A stretch of DNA of 64,000 nt, from assembly GCA_029378245.1 (NCBI GenBank), contig JARKIF010000001.1, forward strand, positions 2,232,001 through 2,296,000, read 5' to 3'. A model generated the notes under the pieces. It was given only the letters and a program-made list of their open reading frames with translations, had not been told where the DNA came from and made no database searches. The translations under genes and the position numbers were made by a program. The stretch's first letter is position 1. Each line of letters starts with the position of its first letter. The stretch comes from Roridomyces roridus (Eukaryota > Basidiomycota > Agaricomycetes > Agaricales > Mycenaceae). Of the stretch, positions 24,790 to 36,408 are shown piece by piece.

Positions 24790-26260
24790 TGCGGCGAAGG
24801 GACTCTCTCCTCTCTCGACGAACTTGCCACCTTCGTCGCGCACACGATCCCGAACCTCGTCCATGCCCTGGCACCCTCCCTTCTATCCCAATGGTTCCTC
24901 ACCGACTTGACTCGACGAACCGCAGAGATCGTCAGCAAGGCGTTTGCGTACTGCATCTCTCCTTCCTGCGTCGCCTCGAGCGAGGATCGTGCAAGGGCTT
25001 TGATGAAGTTGGCGGAACTTCCTCCCATGCTACCCGATTCTTCCGCCTACATGCCCGACTTGACCTTCAGACTCTTACGCTTCTGCCTGGTGTGTTATAG
25101 CCAAGGATTTGCGCAAGACATTCCAGTCCCACTCTTTCACTTGCCCGCGGGCTGATTTGATCGAGATTCTTTCCATCTTCAGTACGGAAACTTGGCAAGA
25201 TGGGGGAAATAACATGAGAGTGCGTATACTTTGCCTCGGAATCCTGCAGTGCTGATATCCCAACAGCATCTCGTCGCCAGCTACCTTGGCAATTGCCTTC
25301 CTCATCCCAAAATCGATGTTTTGCCAGCTAGTCCAGCAGAACGTCGGTCTCGAGCCCCACTACGCTGCACTCCTACGTGAAGTGGATGAGAAACTCGGGA
25401 ACGCACCCTCTGCGACGAAATCTGAGGCTGGGGCGGAATGCCGCGCGCAAATCAGGGATTTGGTCCCGGGGACTATATTTCCGATTACGATTGCTTGGAT
25501 GGATGATGGCAAAACGATGAGCGAAGAGGGAGGATTAAGCTCAGCGCGCCCTGGATGATCTCAAGGCACTATGTATTCGAGCGGTTCATGTCTTCTTTCT
25601 TCTAATGCATCTGACTTATGCTGTTCAGACAACTCATTCGGCTGACCAGCTTGCGGCTTTGAGATGTCCTGTATCGCGCTGTACACCATGGGACCATCTC
25701 AAGAGGTTCAAGCTTCCCGCGTTCCTGGCTGGGCGCTGCCCGGTTCCTCACGGCTCGGGCAAGGAAAATAATGTGGCTGCGGTGAAGGACACCTTGATGG
25801 TGACCCCTGGTCAGATTGCAAAGTACGTTTGATGATTCCTCCTTTGGAACGCTCTAACGATGCTCGAAGGACCAAGAACGCCAGCATCTTGGGCCAGGGC
25901 CTTGTCCTTCCTTCCAACACGGCGATTCGCAGCTCGGCCTATACACAGCTTCTTGCTATTGCTGAAAGCCACGGCAAATCTACCATGGCACTCATGCTCC
26001 CGTACCACGACCACATCGCCCCTTTCCTAATCCTGAGGATGTGCACCCAGCCCCACTTGCTGAAAGAGGCGTGTCGGTTGATGTATGTCAACCCGGAGGA
26101 CTTCATTTCAAAGACCCTTTCCATACACTTCCGCACGTCTTGGGTGCCTGCGAAGTCAAGGTCATGGAAACCATCGGCAACGTTCTGAACACCAAGCCCT
26201 TCTCCGAGGCGCTGGAGAGACGGACAGAGCTCTTCGGTGCTTGCTCGATATCCCTGCTGA
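24790..26260 (+). pseudogene. Possible ATR/Mec1-type kinase fragment (helical region), left arm
   Basis: Protein-like blocks in several frames: LDELATFVAHTIPNLVHALA (24820), HYAALLREVDEKLG (25360), ILGQGLVLPSNTAIRSSAYT and MLPYHDHIAPFLILRM (25890-26040), EDFISKTL, then after a frame change HTLPHVLGACEVKVMETI (26130-26190). The combination of an HxxHIAPFxxxRM segment followed by EDF-TL-xTLPxL-LE-I resembles the helical repeats upstream of the UME domain of ATR-family PIKKs. No kinase domain is present. At least one frameshift and possible introns. The family call is a recollection of pattern, not a search result; it could be another HEAT-repeat protein. Confidence 0.38.
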
Positions 26261-26852
26261 TTCCACGAAGCAGAAGGGTATAGACCGTCGTCAAGAGTGC
26301 CACAGCTGATTGCTCAATCGGTGATCGTCATGGGCTGATGAGAATCCCGATCTTGCGAATTCGGTGAGCGGTCCTTTCCTAGCTTGAACGTCCCTGACCA
26401 GTCGTTTAGGCTATCCCTGCCCTCCAGAAAGTCGGGCGGGTTATGGTGTCGGAGAATGGAGTGACTTCGTCAATGAATGGGCAATATTTTTGATCCGCTG
26501 GTCGGCAAACTCTCGGCAGCGTTGCATCTCATTCAAGACCTTTTGGTTGGCGCTTTCCGGTCCACCAGCGACATTCGGTACCAAAGCCAGCTTGCGTATT
26601 GCATATAATGCGTGTCGACATTTGTCCTCTCTCCTTCGCTCGAGCACCACATTCGGCAACATGAGTAGCGGACGATGGACCGGCGCCCGAGTCGTCTGTA
26701 GCAATCACCCGATAACCTTGATTTCCATCCGGGCCTTTTGCGTTGTCTCCGTGACTTGGGGCATTACTATTGCGACACGCTCCGAACGCATGTCTGTGCC
26801 ATTCTTACCTGCAATCCCGAATGGCAAATACCAGCTACTTGCCGCGCGACGA

Positions 26853-27167
26853 TAAATGGGCTGGTTTCCGCAGTTTTCGCACTTGTTATCAACGCATCGC
26901 TCTCGCAACCGACCACCTACCCTAGTTTTTATCGTCGAATCATGTTGTCATCGAAAGTATGTCGCCTCGGGCCAGTCTGCTGCTTGTACTGATGTTATCG
27001 CAGTCGTCTGACTCGCATTCTTGTCATTGCATGTACATATATAAGGATTCGGTTTATTTACATGGTACCAGTAAGCAATCGTACAAGCAGATTTGGAGGC
27101 CAAGTAGGCATCTGAGGGCCTGGACACGTTGTACAACCACTCCGCTTGTTCCCAATAACTACCCTTG
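26853..27167. other. Start of the inverted-repeat spacer, no gene seen
   Basis: Short frames only. It contains the 3' flank of the minus-strand gene that ends at 27168. Confidence 0.45.
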
Positions 27168-28646
27168 TTAAGTGACCCTCCAAGCAGGTACCAGATCCTC
27201 GGCTCGAACGTGCAAATATTCAGGAGGTTGAGCCATGTCATCAAGTCGTTTCTTTGCATCCTCCTCGAGGCGTCGCAATGTAGTGATGTCCACAAACTTG
27301 TTTTCGTCCTGATACGCCTTGAGAACAAGGAAGCAGAACGGCCAACAATCGAGGGCCGCATCGGTTGTGAACCCGTGGTTGGCCAACATGCCTGCTACCT
27401 CTTCTTCCTTCGGCTGTGTCTGATTGCTATTTTCAAACAAGCACGATTGCTCTGCCTCAGAAGCCACCTGTATGTTGTGTCGTTGAAGGAGTGAGGCGTA
27501 TGCACCCGGAATGACCAAGACCCTCAAGAGAGCGAGGAGGCATCGGGCGTAATGGGAGCGATTCCCAGACCGCGGCCCAGGTGGGAGAAGAGGTAGAATG
27601 GAGTTTCGGCCCCGCACGTGCCGCAAGTCTACAGCACCATCATTCCTCAGGGGAACGCCTTTGATCCGATGATTTTTGTGGATTTGCAGCCATCGCACGA
27701 ATAAGATTGTGGGCTGGTCATCACCAGGAGCTTTCATAGCTCGTAATCTTTGTTGAAAATCCTGGAATTCCGCAGCGGTGACTTGAGGTGAAGAAAGACG
27801 AGCAAGTGGAAATTCTGTTCCGGTGGCGGCAGTCGCCTGGGATATGGTTAGGTGAGCCGGGGAATCATTGGGGGTCTTGGGGTTAGGGATTCTACGGGGG
27901 CGCTGGTCCTGTATGGCGGCGAGAGCGAGTCGCTTTTGCTCAGCCGCTTGTATGGCAGCCTCCAGCTCTGCGCGCAGGGACAACACCCGAGCTTGCTGTT
28001 TGTTTCGCCTTTGCAGCGCACGGGCTCGCTCGTTCCCCAGCGCGATTGTGATCCCACTGAGTATGAGGTTCGTGTTTGTGTCCTCATGGAGGAACATATT
28101 CATCGTTTGACGTCCCCGAATCGCTTTGAGGAGAGAAAGCCGTTCCATGTGGGCTTTCAGCTCTGGGTCCCTTGGCTCCAGGCATTCGGGAACGCCACCA
28201 TGCGGAATAAGCCGCGACACTTGCTCCACTTCGTCCCATACGCATGTGTCTTTGGTGCCGAGCCAGCGCTGGTCTGCGAGGTAGCCGGCTTCGGTAGAAA
28301 AGCCACCCATGGCTGTTTGCAAGTGCACCACGTACGAGAGACACGCGAAGCACTCGGCGGTAGACTCCGCGTTTTCCCAATCACCGGGTTTCCAATAGTC
28401 TTGCGCGTAGATAGAGGTGCAAACCGGCACCTGAGTGTCCTCGTCAATTTCCCATCTGAATTTGTCGTGATGCGAGAGTCGCTTCTCGAGGTCGTTAATG
28501 ATGAGCTGGTCCAACTCAGGAACAATTTTGGCCACCGCTCTCGCCCCTTCTTCACAACGAGAGCAGGTTTCCTCTGCTAGGTCACGAGCACGCATTTGGA
28601 AACCTAACCAATGGATCAGTGAGTACGTGGTAAGCCAAGGGTGCAA
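27168..28646 (-). CDS. Uncharacterised protein, paralogue of the divergent neighbour
   Basis: A single open frame of 492 codons. N-terminal third: MRARDLAEETCSRCEEGAR and acidic helical stretches. Middle: a coiled coil (ERARALQRRNKQQARVLSLR, LEAAIQAAEQKRLALAAIQ). C-terminal third: a conserved block, IKGVPLRNDGAVDLRHVRG, then RCLLALLRVLVIPGAYASLL and EEVAGMLANHGFTTDAALD. The C-terminal block is shared with the plus-strand gene at 28.9-30.2 kb (KGVP, VDLRDARG, RACLMAVLSVLIIPRRYEHL, ELAKHGLTAAVANDMW). No known domain recognised. It is in the spacer of the large inverted repeat, with its start about 200 bp from the neighbour's coding region. Confidence 0.68.
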   Translation of the reverse strand: MHPWLTTYSLIHWLGFQMRARDLAEETCSRCEEGARAVAKIVPELDQLIINDLEKRLSHHDKFRWEIDEDTQVPVCTSIYAQDYWKPGDWENAESTAECFACLSYVVHLQTAMGGFSTEAGYLADQRWLGTKDTCVWDEVEQVSRLIPHGGVPECLEPRDPELKAHMERLSLLKAIRGRQTMNMFLHEDTNTNLILSGITIALGNERARALQRRNKQQARVLSLRAELEAAIQAAEQKRLALAAIQDQRPRRIPNPKTPNDSPAHLTISQATAATGTEFPLARLSSPQVTAAEFQDFQQRLRAMKAPGDDQPTILFVRWLQIHKNHRIKGVPLRNDGAVDLRHVRGRNSILPLLPPGPRSGNRSHYARCLLALLRVLVIPGAYASLLQRHNIQVASEAEQSCLFENSNQTQPKEEEVAGMLANHGFTTDAALDCWPFCFLVLKAYQDENKFVDITTLRRLEEDAKKRLDDMAQPPEYLHVRAEDLVPAWRVT

Positions 28647-28855
28647 GAAGTACAGTCGGGATCAGTGAAGAGGCAAGTCAGGCTCGGATCAATGTTGATC
28701 AATGATTATACTCTCTCTCCGCTCGAAATATCGAATTGTCTCCTCACATCGGCCTCACACAATACAGGAATTGGCAGTCACATAAAGTCCGACCCATGGC
28801 ACGTTGGTCCCAAAGTTCAAGAGTATTCGGCTCTGACCACGGTTACAGGCTCAAA

Positions 28856-30210
28856 AGGCATCTAGATGCTTCATATGTGATCCCACTCCTCGAAAGACAA
28901 TTCCTGCACCTTTCAAGTCCAATCAGGAAGAAAGACTCAGAAGAGATCTTGAGTGCCAAGTCGACCAAAGCCGCCATGATTGGCAACTCGATCCTTACGA
29001 CGACCTTCCTTGCCATACCACCCCATGCGAGACTTGCAAACGATATTTTGCCCATCTTCCTCAAGCGTGCATCGACGGATGGACCTCCGATGAGGGCGAG
29101 AGCAACTGGGCGCGACCTTCACCGACGTCGTTTGGGAATCCAAGCATTGACTCTCGTCAATCGAAGTGTAGGCCGGACGAAGACTCTGAACCGGATGACG
29201 ACGAGTCGGAATCTGAACCGGAACAAGACCAGGGGGAGGAAGATGAGGCGGAGATGCTGACTGCGCATATGCAGCTTCTCCTTCACCTGCGTAGCGCTCA
29301 TGCTCGCCACAAGACAAACGATCTATTTGCAACGGACCCAGCGCTGTTGAGCCGCCACCAACGACCCATAGCTGCCGCTAAATTGGCGATTTTAGACCTG
29401 CAGAAAGAGGAGGAGGAGTGGCGGAGGGAGGCTTTGGAGCTTGAACAACAGCTACAGGCCGTGCACGAGCAGTCCCGTGGCTACGACGACGAAATTCGAG
29501 ATTTGGATCCGACGACGTCTCGTAAACATCCTCGAATCACGCCTGTCGTGGGGATGCAAGACATTCCTGCCACCGTTGACAACGAGCCGAAGTCGGACGC
29601 TCAGTTAGTTCAACAGGCAGCTCAGTCCGTGCATCCCCAGCCTCACCCTGTGCGAGCACCCAACCAACCCCATACAACAATGCCAAAGGCGACTGCGCCT
29701 GCCGAGGAACTCGCGATGTGGATTCAAGGAAACCTGGCGTCGGATGTAAAAGGGGTCCCAGTGCATGGCCTACAGCGGGTAGTCGATTTGCGCGATGCGC
29801 GGGGGCACCAGGCGATGATGAAGCTCATAAGGCCTGTGGGTCGCCAAAACCGAGGACGAGAGCGCAAAGAACGCAGAGCCTGTCTCATGGCCGTGTTGAG
29901 CGTGTTAATCATCCCAAGGCGATACGAGCACCTCCTACGTACGATTTCTGCGCCGATCGCCAACTCAGGGCTTTCACCACTGAATATCGGCTTGAACTTG
30001 GAGTCGGAGGAGGCCATAGTTCGGGAGCTGGCGAAACACGGTCTTACAGCTGCAGTCGCAAATGATATGTGGCAGTACTGCCTCCACTTGGTGAAGGCTG
30101 AATTACAAGGCTCTTCCAGCCCTGTTGACAAGGAGAAACTGATGCGATGGATCGACCTGGCAGAGAGCCACGCCTTGGAGCATGGAGAGCCTCCAGGAAT
30201 CCCTGCATGA
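28856..30210 (+). CDS. Uncharacterised protein, divergent paralogue
   Basis: Continuous coding from an acceptor-like TTACAG near 28849 to TGA at 30208-30210. The 5' part encodes Cys pairs (RCFICD; CHTTPCETCK) that could bind zinc, then an acidic linker (DEDSEPDDDESESEPE), a coiled coil (LQKEEEEWRREALELEQQLQ) and the C-terminal block shared with the 27.2-28.6 kb gene. The initiator Met is not certain: either an upstream exon before 28850 or the internal Met at 29254. The divergent, head-to-head arrangement suggests a shared promoter in about 28647-28850. Confidence 0.66.
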
Positions 30211-30344
30211 TTATAGTTTGTGGAATGCTCGTCTTGATAGGCTCCCACACGAACGACATGTACATACTACATAATTTTCTAAACTTCAATCGAATTCTGT
30301 AGCTTGCTTCGGAATCCTCGTAGGCATGTAAATTTGTAACAGGG

Positions 30345-31003
30345 TGTAATGTCCGTGCCGGAGGATAGGACAAAGGGCCGGAACCAGAGGTCGGAGGTCG
30401 GAGGACCGTGGGATGATGACCGAAGGTGATCCGGATGAGGTGAACGCTACTCGGAGGGAGAGCGCACCAACCACTTGACTTCCGAGAGAGGATTACTCGG
30501 AGACTAGATGGCACAGAGGAGTTGTGGAGGCAACACACGTTAATTAACTACTGAGGTACATCAAAGTCGTATCGCCTATATATACTAAGTAAGTATGACA
30601 CGACCTAATGGAGTCAGAAGTATGAAAGACAATAAGATCTATACTACAATAATAAGAGAGAAGAAGATAAAGATAATCACAATAAGGGAAACGCTCAGAA
30701 GAACTTCATTGCGTGAAAACCCTATAGGATTGTGCAATACGAACAGATCGGATGCATCAAGGTCGGAATGTCCGGATCAGTCGGAAATGATCCGAACCGG
30801 AGGAGTCGGAAGGTCCAAGGGAGAGTCGGGAGAGTTGGACATGCATGGATATAACAACGTAAGATTGTGCAATATGACGTGATCGAATGCATCTTGGATG
30901 GAAGAGGCCGGAAGGTCGGAGGGACCGGAGGGCCCAGAGGGATCGGAGGGCCCGGAGGGATCGGAGGGCCTCGGATCGAAGTCGGGATGACATGGATATA
31001 ACA
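30345..31003 (-). mobile_element. Solo LTR (659 bp)
   Basis: Ends TGTAAT...ATAACA on the plus strand, flanked by a perfect 5-bp target duplication CAGGG (30340-30344 and 31004-31008). No internal region remains. It belongs to the same family as 44324-44845 and the 5' LTR at 63310-63833, and lies in minus orientation judged by the TATA box. It is longer than the 522-bp copy because the end containing GATTGTGCAATA and the GGTCGGAGG-type motifs is duplicated internally (about 30730-30850 against 30864-31000). Confidence 0.92.
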
Positions 31004-31008
31004 CAGGG

Positions 31009-31434
31009 TGTCGAAATATTACTTGAAGACATTGGACACAATGAGCTGATGATCAGATTCCTGCGTAATAGCCTAGCCAGGGTGTACGTCCAGCGGGACG
31101 GAGAGGTCACGCGAAGAACTGGGGAGGGTGCAGTATATATAAAGGACTACATTCATGGATCATATGTACCAGAGTCAAAATGTCCACCCGAAGCTCTCAA
31201 AGCTCTCTTTCCATGCCGGATGGCCTCAGATGGCCAGGCTCTTCACTCTTTTCCAGCGAACTAGAAATGCGGTCAATCATTATGCATGGCGCAAACGCGA
31301 CGGACGCACCAGACATGTCAGTGGCAAAACCGCCCTTCATTCTCACTATCCTTGAATGGTCGTCATCGAAGTGGGCCTATCTCCTCAGCCACCCATAAAC
31401 AAAGTTCCTATATAAGCCGCGGAGTAGACTGAGG
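31009..31434. other. Spacer remainder, no gene seen
   Basis: Only short frames between the solo LTR and the right repeat arm. Confidence 0.45.
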
Positions 31435-34400
31435 TCGTCGCGCGGCAAGTGGCTGGTATTTGCCTTTCGGGATTGCGGGTAAGAACGGCACAGACATGCG
31501 TTCGGAGCGTGTCGCAATAGTAATGCCCCAAGTCACGGAGACAACGCAAAAGGCCCGGATGGAAATCAAGGTTATCGGGTGATTGCTACAGACGACTCGG
31601 GCGCCGGTCCATCGTCCGCTACTCATGTTGCCGAATGTGGTGCTCGAGCGAAGGAGAGAGGACAAATGTCGACACGCATTATATGCAATACGCAAGCTGG
31701 CTTTGGTACCGAATGTCGCTGGTGGACCGGAAAGCGCCAACCAAAAGGTCTTGAATGAGATGCAACGCTGCCGAGAGTTTGCCGACCAGCGGATCAAAAA
31801 TATTGCCCATTCATTGACGAAGTCACTCCATTCTCCGACACCATAACCCGCCCGACTTTCTGGAGGGCAGGGATAGCCTAAACGACTGGTCAGGGACGTT
31901 CAAGCTAGGAAAGGACCGCTCACCGAATTCGCAAGATCGGGATTCTCATCAGCCCATGACGATCACCGATTGAGCAATCAGCTGTGGCACTCTTGACGAC
32001 GGTCTATACCCTTCTGCTTCGTGGAATCAGCAGGGATATCGAGCAAGCACCGAAGAGCTCTGTCCGTCTCTCCAGCGCCTCGGAGAAGGGCTTGGTGTTC
32101 AGAACGTTGCCGATGGTTTCCATGACCTTGACTTCGCAGGCACCCAAGACGTGCGGAAGTGTATGGAAAGGGTCTTTGAAATGAAGTCCTCCGGGTTGAC
32201 ATACATCAACCGACACGCCTCTTTCAGCAAGTGGGGCTGGGTGCACATCCTCAGGATTAGGAAAGGGGCGATGTGGTCGTGGTACGGGAGCATGAGTGCC
32301 ATGGTAGATTTGCCGTGGCTTTCAGCAATAGCAAGAAGCTGTGTATAGGCCGAGCTGCGAATCGCCGTGTTGGAAGGAAGGACAAGGCCCTGGCCCAAGA
32401 TGCTGGCGTTCTTGGTCCTTCGAGCATCGTTAGAGCGTTCCAAAGGAGGAATCATCAAACGTACTTTGCAATCTGACCAGGGGTCACCATCAAGGTGTCC
32501 TTCACCGCAGCCACATTATTTTCCTTGCCCGAGCCGTGAGGAACCGGGCAGCGCCCAGCCAGGAACGCGGGAAGCTTGAACCTCTTGAGATGGTCCCATG
32601 GTGTACAGCGCGATACAGGACATCTCAAAGCCGCAAGCTGGTCAGCCGAATGAGTTGTCTGAACAGCATAAGTCAGATGCATTAGAAGAAAGAAGACATG
32701 AACCGCTCGAATACATAGTGCCTTGAGATCATCCAGGGCGCGCTGAGCTTAATCCTCCCTCTTCGCTCATCGTTTTGCCATCATCCATCCAAGCAATCGT
32801 AATCGGAAATATAGTCCCCGGGACCAAATCCCTGATTTGCGCGCGGCATTCCGCCCCAGCCTCAGATTTCGTCGCAGAGGGTGCGTTCCCGAGTTTCTCA
32901 TCCACTTCACGTAGGAGTGCAGCGTAGTGGGGCTCGAGACCGACGTTCTGCTGGACTAGCTGGCAAAACATCGATTTTGGGATGAGGAAGGCAATTGCCA
33001 AGGTAGCTGGCGACGAGATGCTGTTGGGATATCAGCACTGCAGGATTCCGAGGCAAAGTATACGCACTCTCATGTTATTTCCCCCATCTTGCCAAGTTTC
33101 CGTACTGAAGATGGAAAGAATCTCGATCAAATCAGCCCGCGGGCAAGTGAAAGAGTGGGACTGGAATGTCTTGCGCAAATCCTTGGCTATAACACACCAG
33201 GCAGAAGCGTAAGAGTCTGAAGGTCAAGTCGGGCATGTAGGCGGAAGAATCGGGTAGCATGGGAGGAAGTTCCGCCAACTTCATCAAAGCCCTTGCACGA
33301 TCCTCGCTCGAGGCGACGCAGGAAGGAGAGATGCAGTACGCAAACGCCTTGCTGACGATCTCTGCGGTTCGTCGAGTCAAGTCGGTGAGGAACCATTGGG
33401 ATAGAAGGGAGGGTGCCAGGGCATGGACGAGGTTCGGGATCGTGTGCGCGACGAAGGTGGCAAGTTCGTCGAGAGAGGAGAGAGTCCCTTCGCCGCATGA
33501 TGTGTCTCGCCTGGCCGACGTTAATGCTGTAAAATTACAGCCGGGAGGTACCGTTTGTGCTGGCATCTGGGTAAAATGAATTACTGACGAAGGAAAAGGC
33601 GTTTTCACAGACCGGACCTTCCGAGGACAGACCCGGTGATAGCCAGGTGCGGGGGCTCCTAGGATTGCTTGATGGTCGCTTCCAGCAGAGGGAGCAGCAG
33701 GACACACAAGGCCCCGGTGGCGATGGCGTTGACTTGCAGACTGGTGAATGTGAGTGAAGCATTCTTGAGAGATGAAATGTACACGCACACCCGCTCCCAT
33801 CCATCCACCGTCACTTCCCAGCTACCGGGCGGCCATACCCCAGCAAGTAAATTTACAGCCGGAAGGCATCATTGGTGCTTGCACCTGGGTAAAATGAGTT
33901 ACTGACGAAGGAAAAGGCATTTTCACAGACCGGAGCTTCCGAAGCAGCCAAAACCTGGTTGCGAGGAGAGACCAGCTTGGCGACTTGAGTAATTTACATG
34001 ATGCCGCCAACGGCTTTGAAGAATCGAAAGGGAGGGACAAGACGAAAGACTAGAAAGAAGTCGCAATTGGATTCCAAAGATAATGGGTTCCAACACGTGG
34101 CAAGGTGGCGGGTATCGAAGATAGTGAGGGCGTCTGAGGCCCCGAATGGCAGGGAAAGGGCCCATACGTGCCTGAAGAACGGTCAGCCCCATCGACAACG
34201 GACATAGCATAAGACGTTACCCTGGGAGAAGGCCTTGTGCAAGACAGCGACGCCAGATGAGTTTCATCTGTCGAGTAAGAACATAGCGGATTCGTCTAGA
34301 GGTCTAGTGAGTCAAGTAGTACAATATAGCGAGGAAGCACACCATTGCAGGCGGTCAAACGACTCGGAGCATCTTTCTGTGTCATCAAGCCACAAAGCCT

Positions 34401-34885
34401 GCGTCTACTCCGAGACAGAGGCAAGTATGAGGCAAGGACCTGCGCTGGGTAGCAGAGATCGACGACAGAGTGAGGTGGCAACCTGGGCGTTCGCAGGGCA
34501 AGGAATGGTACCCCGACAAGCAATAGAGGGTTTGGCTATGGGTCTGGTCGTTAGCGGGAAGAGTAATGTGATAGAACGAGCAAGTAGACCTTGGCATCGA
34601 TCCTTGTGGGATAATGGAACCGGGCTCGCTGCGGATAAGCCTGCGTCTACTCAGAGACAGAGGCAAGCATGAGACAAGGACCTGCGCTGGATAGCAGAGG
34701 TCGACGACGGCGATTTTAGCCTTCATTCTCGGAGTTGTGTGTCGGCGGTGAGCGTCGATAAGCCTGCGTCTACTCAGAGACAGAGGCAAGCATGAGACAA
34801 GGACCTGCGCTGGATAGCAGAGGTCTCGAAGGCGGCGAGTGAACCTGGCATAGCGGGAGAGTCATCGGTCAATCAAATCCAAATA
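31435..34885 (-). repeat. Right arm of 3.45-kb inverted repeat
   Basis: Reverse complement of 23402-26852; contents mirrored, including the 65-bp motifs (34393-34822) and the 95-bp repeats (33529-33941). Confidence 0.93.
32027..33497 (-). pseudogene. Possible ATR/Mec1-type kinase fragment, right arm copy
   Basis: Mirror copy of 24790-26260, with the same protein-like blocks and the same frame changes, showing that the decay preceded the inverted duplication or was homogenised afterwards. Confidence 0.38.
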
Positions 34886-35351
34886 TATATCATGATGATT
34901 AACGAGCAGCCTTCGCGTACGTATATATACTCTTCTTAACACGCACCGAGAACTGGAGGGCATTTCGGGCGGCTCGCTTACAAGTTTCGGCATTCGCCCA
35001 AGAATTCCTTCCCATCAGCCTAGTGTCCACGAGGTGATTCACATGAACCAACGCGCGCAGTAAGTACCCTCCTCTTTTCAACATATATGCCTGCGAAGAA
35101 CATGAAACGTCGGGCGGGGACGCCTGTAAGTCCATCTTCCTCCTCTCTTATTTAAATTCTCAGCGCCTCTGACCTCGTTCTCCAGGTGAGCGTAAATGTG
35201 TGCCACGGAATTGATCGAAGACATGTCTGTAATATAATCCAAGGAAGGGTGAATGCATCTGACTGCAAATGGATTCAGTTGATTTGAAGCCCTTTAAAGC
35301 CCTCCCCCTTTGGCTCCTCGTGTTTTGCTACTCCCTGCTGCCTCCCAAGAC
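34886..35351. other. Intergenic, nothing recognised
   Basis: AT-rich junction of the inverted repeat (TATATATCATGATG near 34884) and the promoter region of the next gene. Confidence 0.45.
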
Positions 35352-36114
35352 ATGCCCAGGAAAACGAGTAAGAAACAGGCCAAAGCTCCTAAGCAGGCCA
35401 ACAGTCAGAACAGCAAGGACAGAAAAGACTTGCAAAAGGTGCGGAGGACTTCTTGTGCTTGGCTCGGGACCGACCACCGAATGCATAGGCGGAGAATAAA
35501 TTCCTCGAATACCTAGGCGAGGCGGACACCAGCAACGGTGGGGCTGAGGCGGATATCATCAAATTTCGCATGAGCCCGCAAGTCACAGTTGATTTAATGA
35601 CGTTCGTGGAGGGCCACGGCTGCAGGTAAGTGGTATGTCTGTACTCAGGCCATTTTCGTTGACCTCACGCAGAATGGAGACTCGCACCTTGACGGCAAAG
35701 GAGCAGTATCGGCTCGATCGCCGCAGAGCAACTGTAGGAATTAATTCTTCCTCTCTGAGCTTTGACCAACGCATACAGTGTGCCCAATGGACTAGAGTTT
35801 TCGTGACTCGCGCCGCCCAGAACGCCTACCTGGGCCGGTCGACTGCGCTTGCAAGTGCAGAGGGTTATCTTCCAAGTTCCTCCTCACCCTTGCTGGTCCC
35901 ACAGCAGCGGGAGAACGATGACCATGAGGGAGGTGAGATGAGTACGCCTGCTATCCTCCCACAAATCGACGTGGCGCCGATGACCCCCGAGGCTGCTAAC
36001 TCCCCGTATGCGTCGCTTTGGGACGTAACTGAGGAGCTTGGCAATGCCCTCAATCGTGCGGCCCACGCCCTCCGCAATCTCCAGGCGATGAATGCTGCAG
36101 GGCGTTCGATGTAA
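35352..36114 (+). CDS. Small hypothetical protein, four exons
   Basis: Exons 35352-35438, 35489-35625, 35673-35733 and 35779-36114 join in phase to 206 residues. N-terminus is very basic (MPRKTSKKQAKAPKQ). It continues KFLEYLGEADTSNGG and FVEGHGC, then an Arg-rich segment (AKEQYRLDRRRAT) and, near the C-terminus, WDVTEELGNALNRAAHAL. The second splice site falls inside an HGC(A)G codon run, as it does in the decayed paralogue at 40.7-41.6 kb, supporting both models. No known domain; the basic N-terminus could be nuclear or nucleic-acid binding. Confidence 0.62.
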
Positions 36115-36408
36115 CCCAAAGCAAGAGGATGCGACAAAGCTTGCGCCGCTATCAGGCAGCCGTGATAACTTACCTTTTCTTACCGATGTACGCAGACAAG
36201 CAACTGAATCAATGTGTTTTCCTGGTCCATACGCAGCTGTTGCAATCGAGCCTTCAGGGTGGATCGATGAGTGTGAACCCGCCGGTATGTTCCCGAAACG
36301 GGTCCAGCGGTTGTTTGTGTTTCCTTTGAAGGTTCAACTGCCCGGGTCGAACGGGAATATATACGGGAGCGGGACGATCAATACTTAGGTTGCTGTATGG
36401 TGACACCA
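36115..36408. other. Intergenic
   Basis: No feature recognised. Confidence 0.4.

Larger units (their letters stand above)
23402..26852 (+). repeat. Left arm of 3.45-kb inverted repeat
   Basis: The arm is the reverse complement of 31435-34885 (coordinates of matching bases sum to 58287). All long open frames in one arm recur in the other with identical translations. Three base differences were noticed at 23443, 26827 and 26837 (approximate), so identity is about 99.9%. Spacer 26853-31434. Confidence 0.93.

Noticed and set aside
23402..34885. Inverted repeat arms as TIRs of one giant transposon
   Set aside because: No matching target duplication at the outer edges (23402 and 34885), and no transposase in the spacer.
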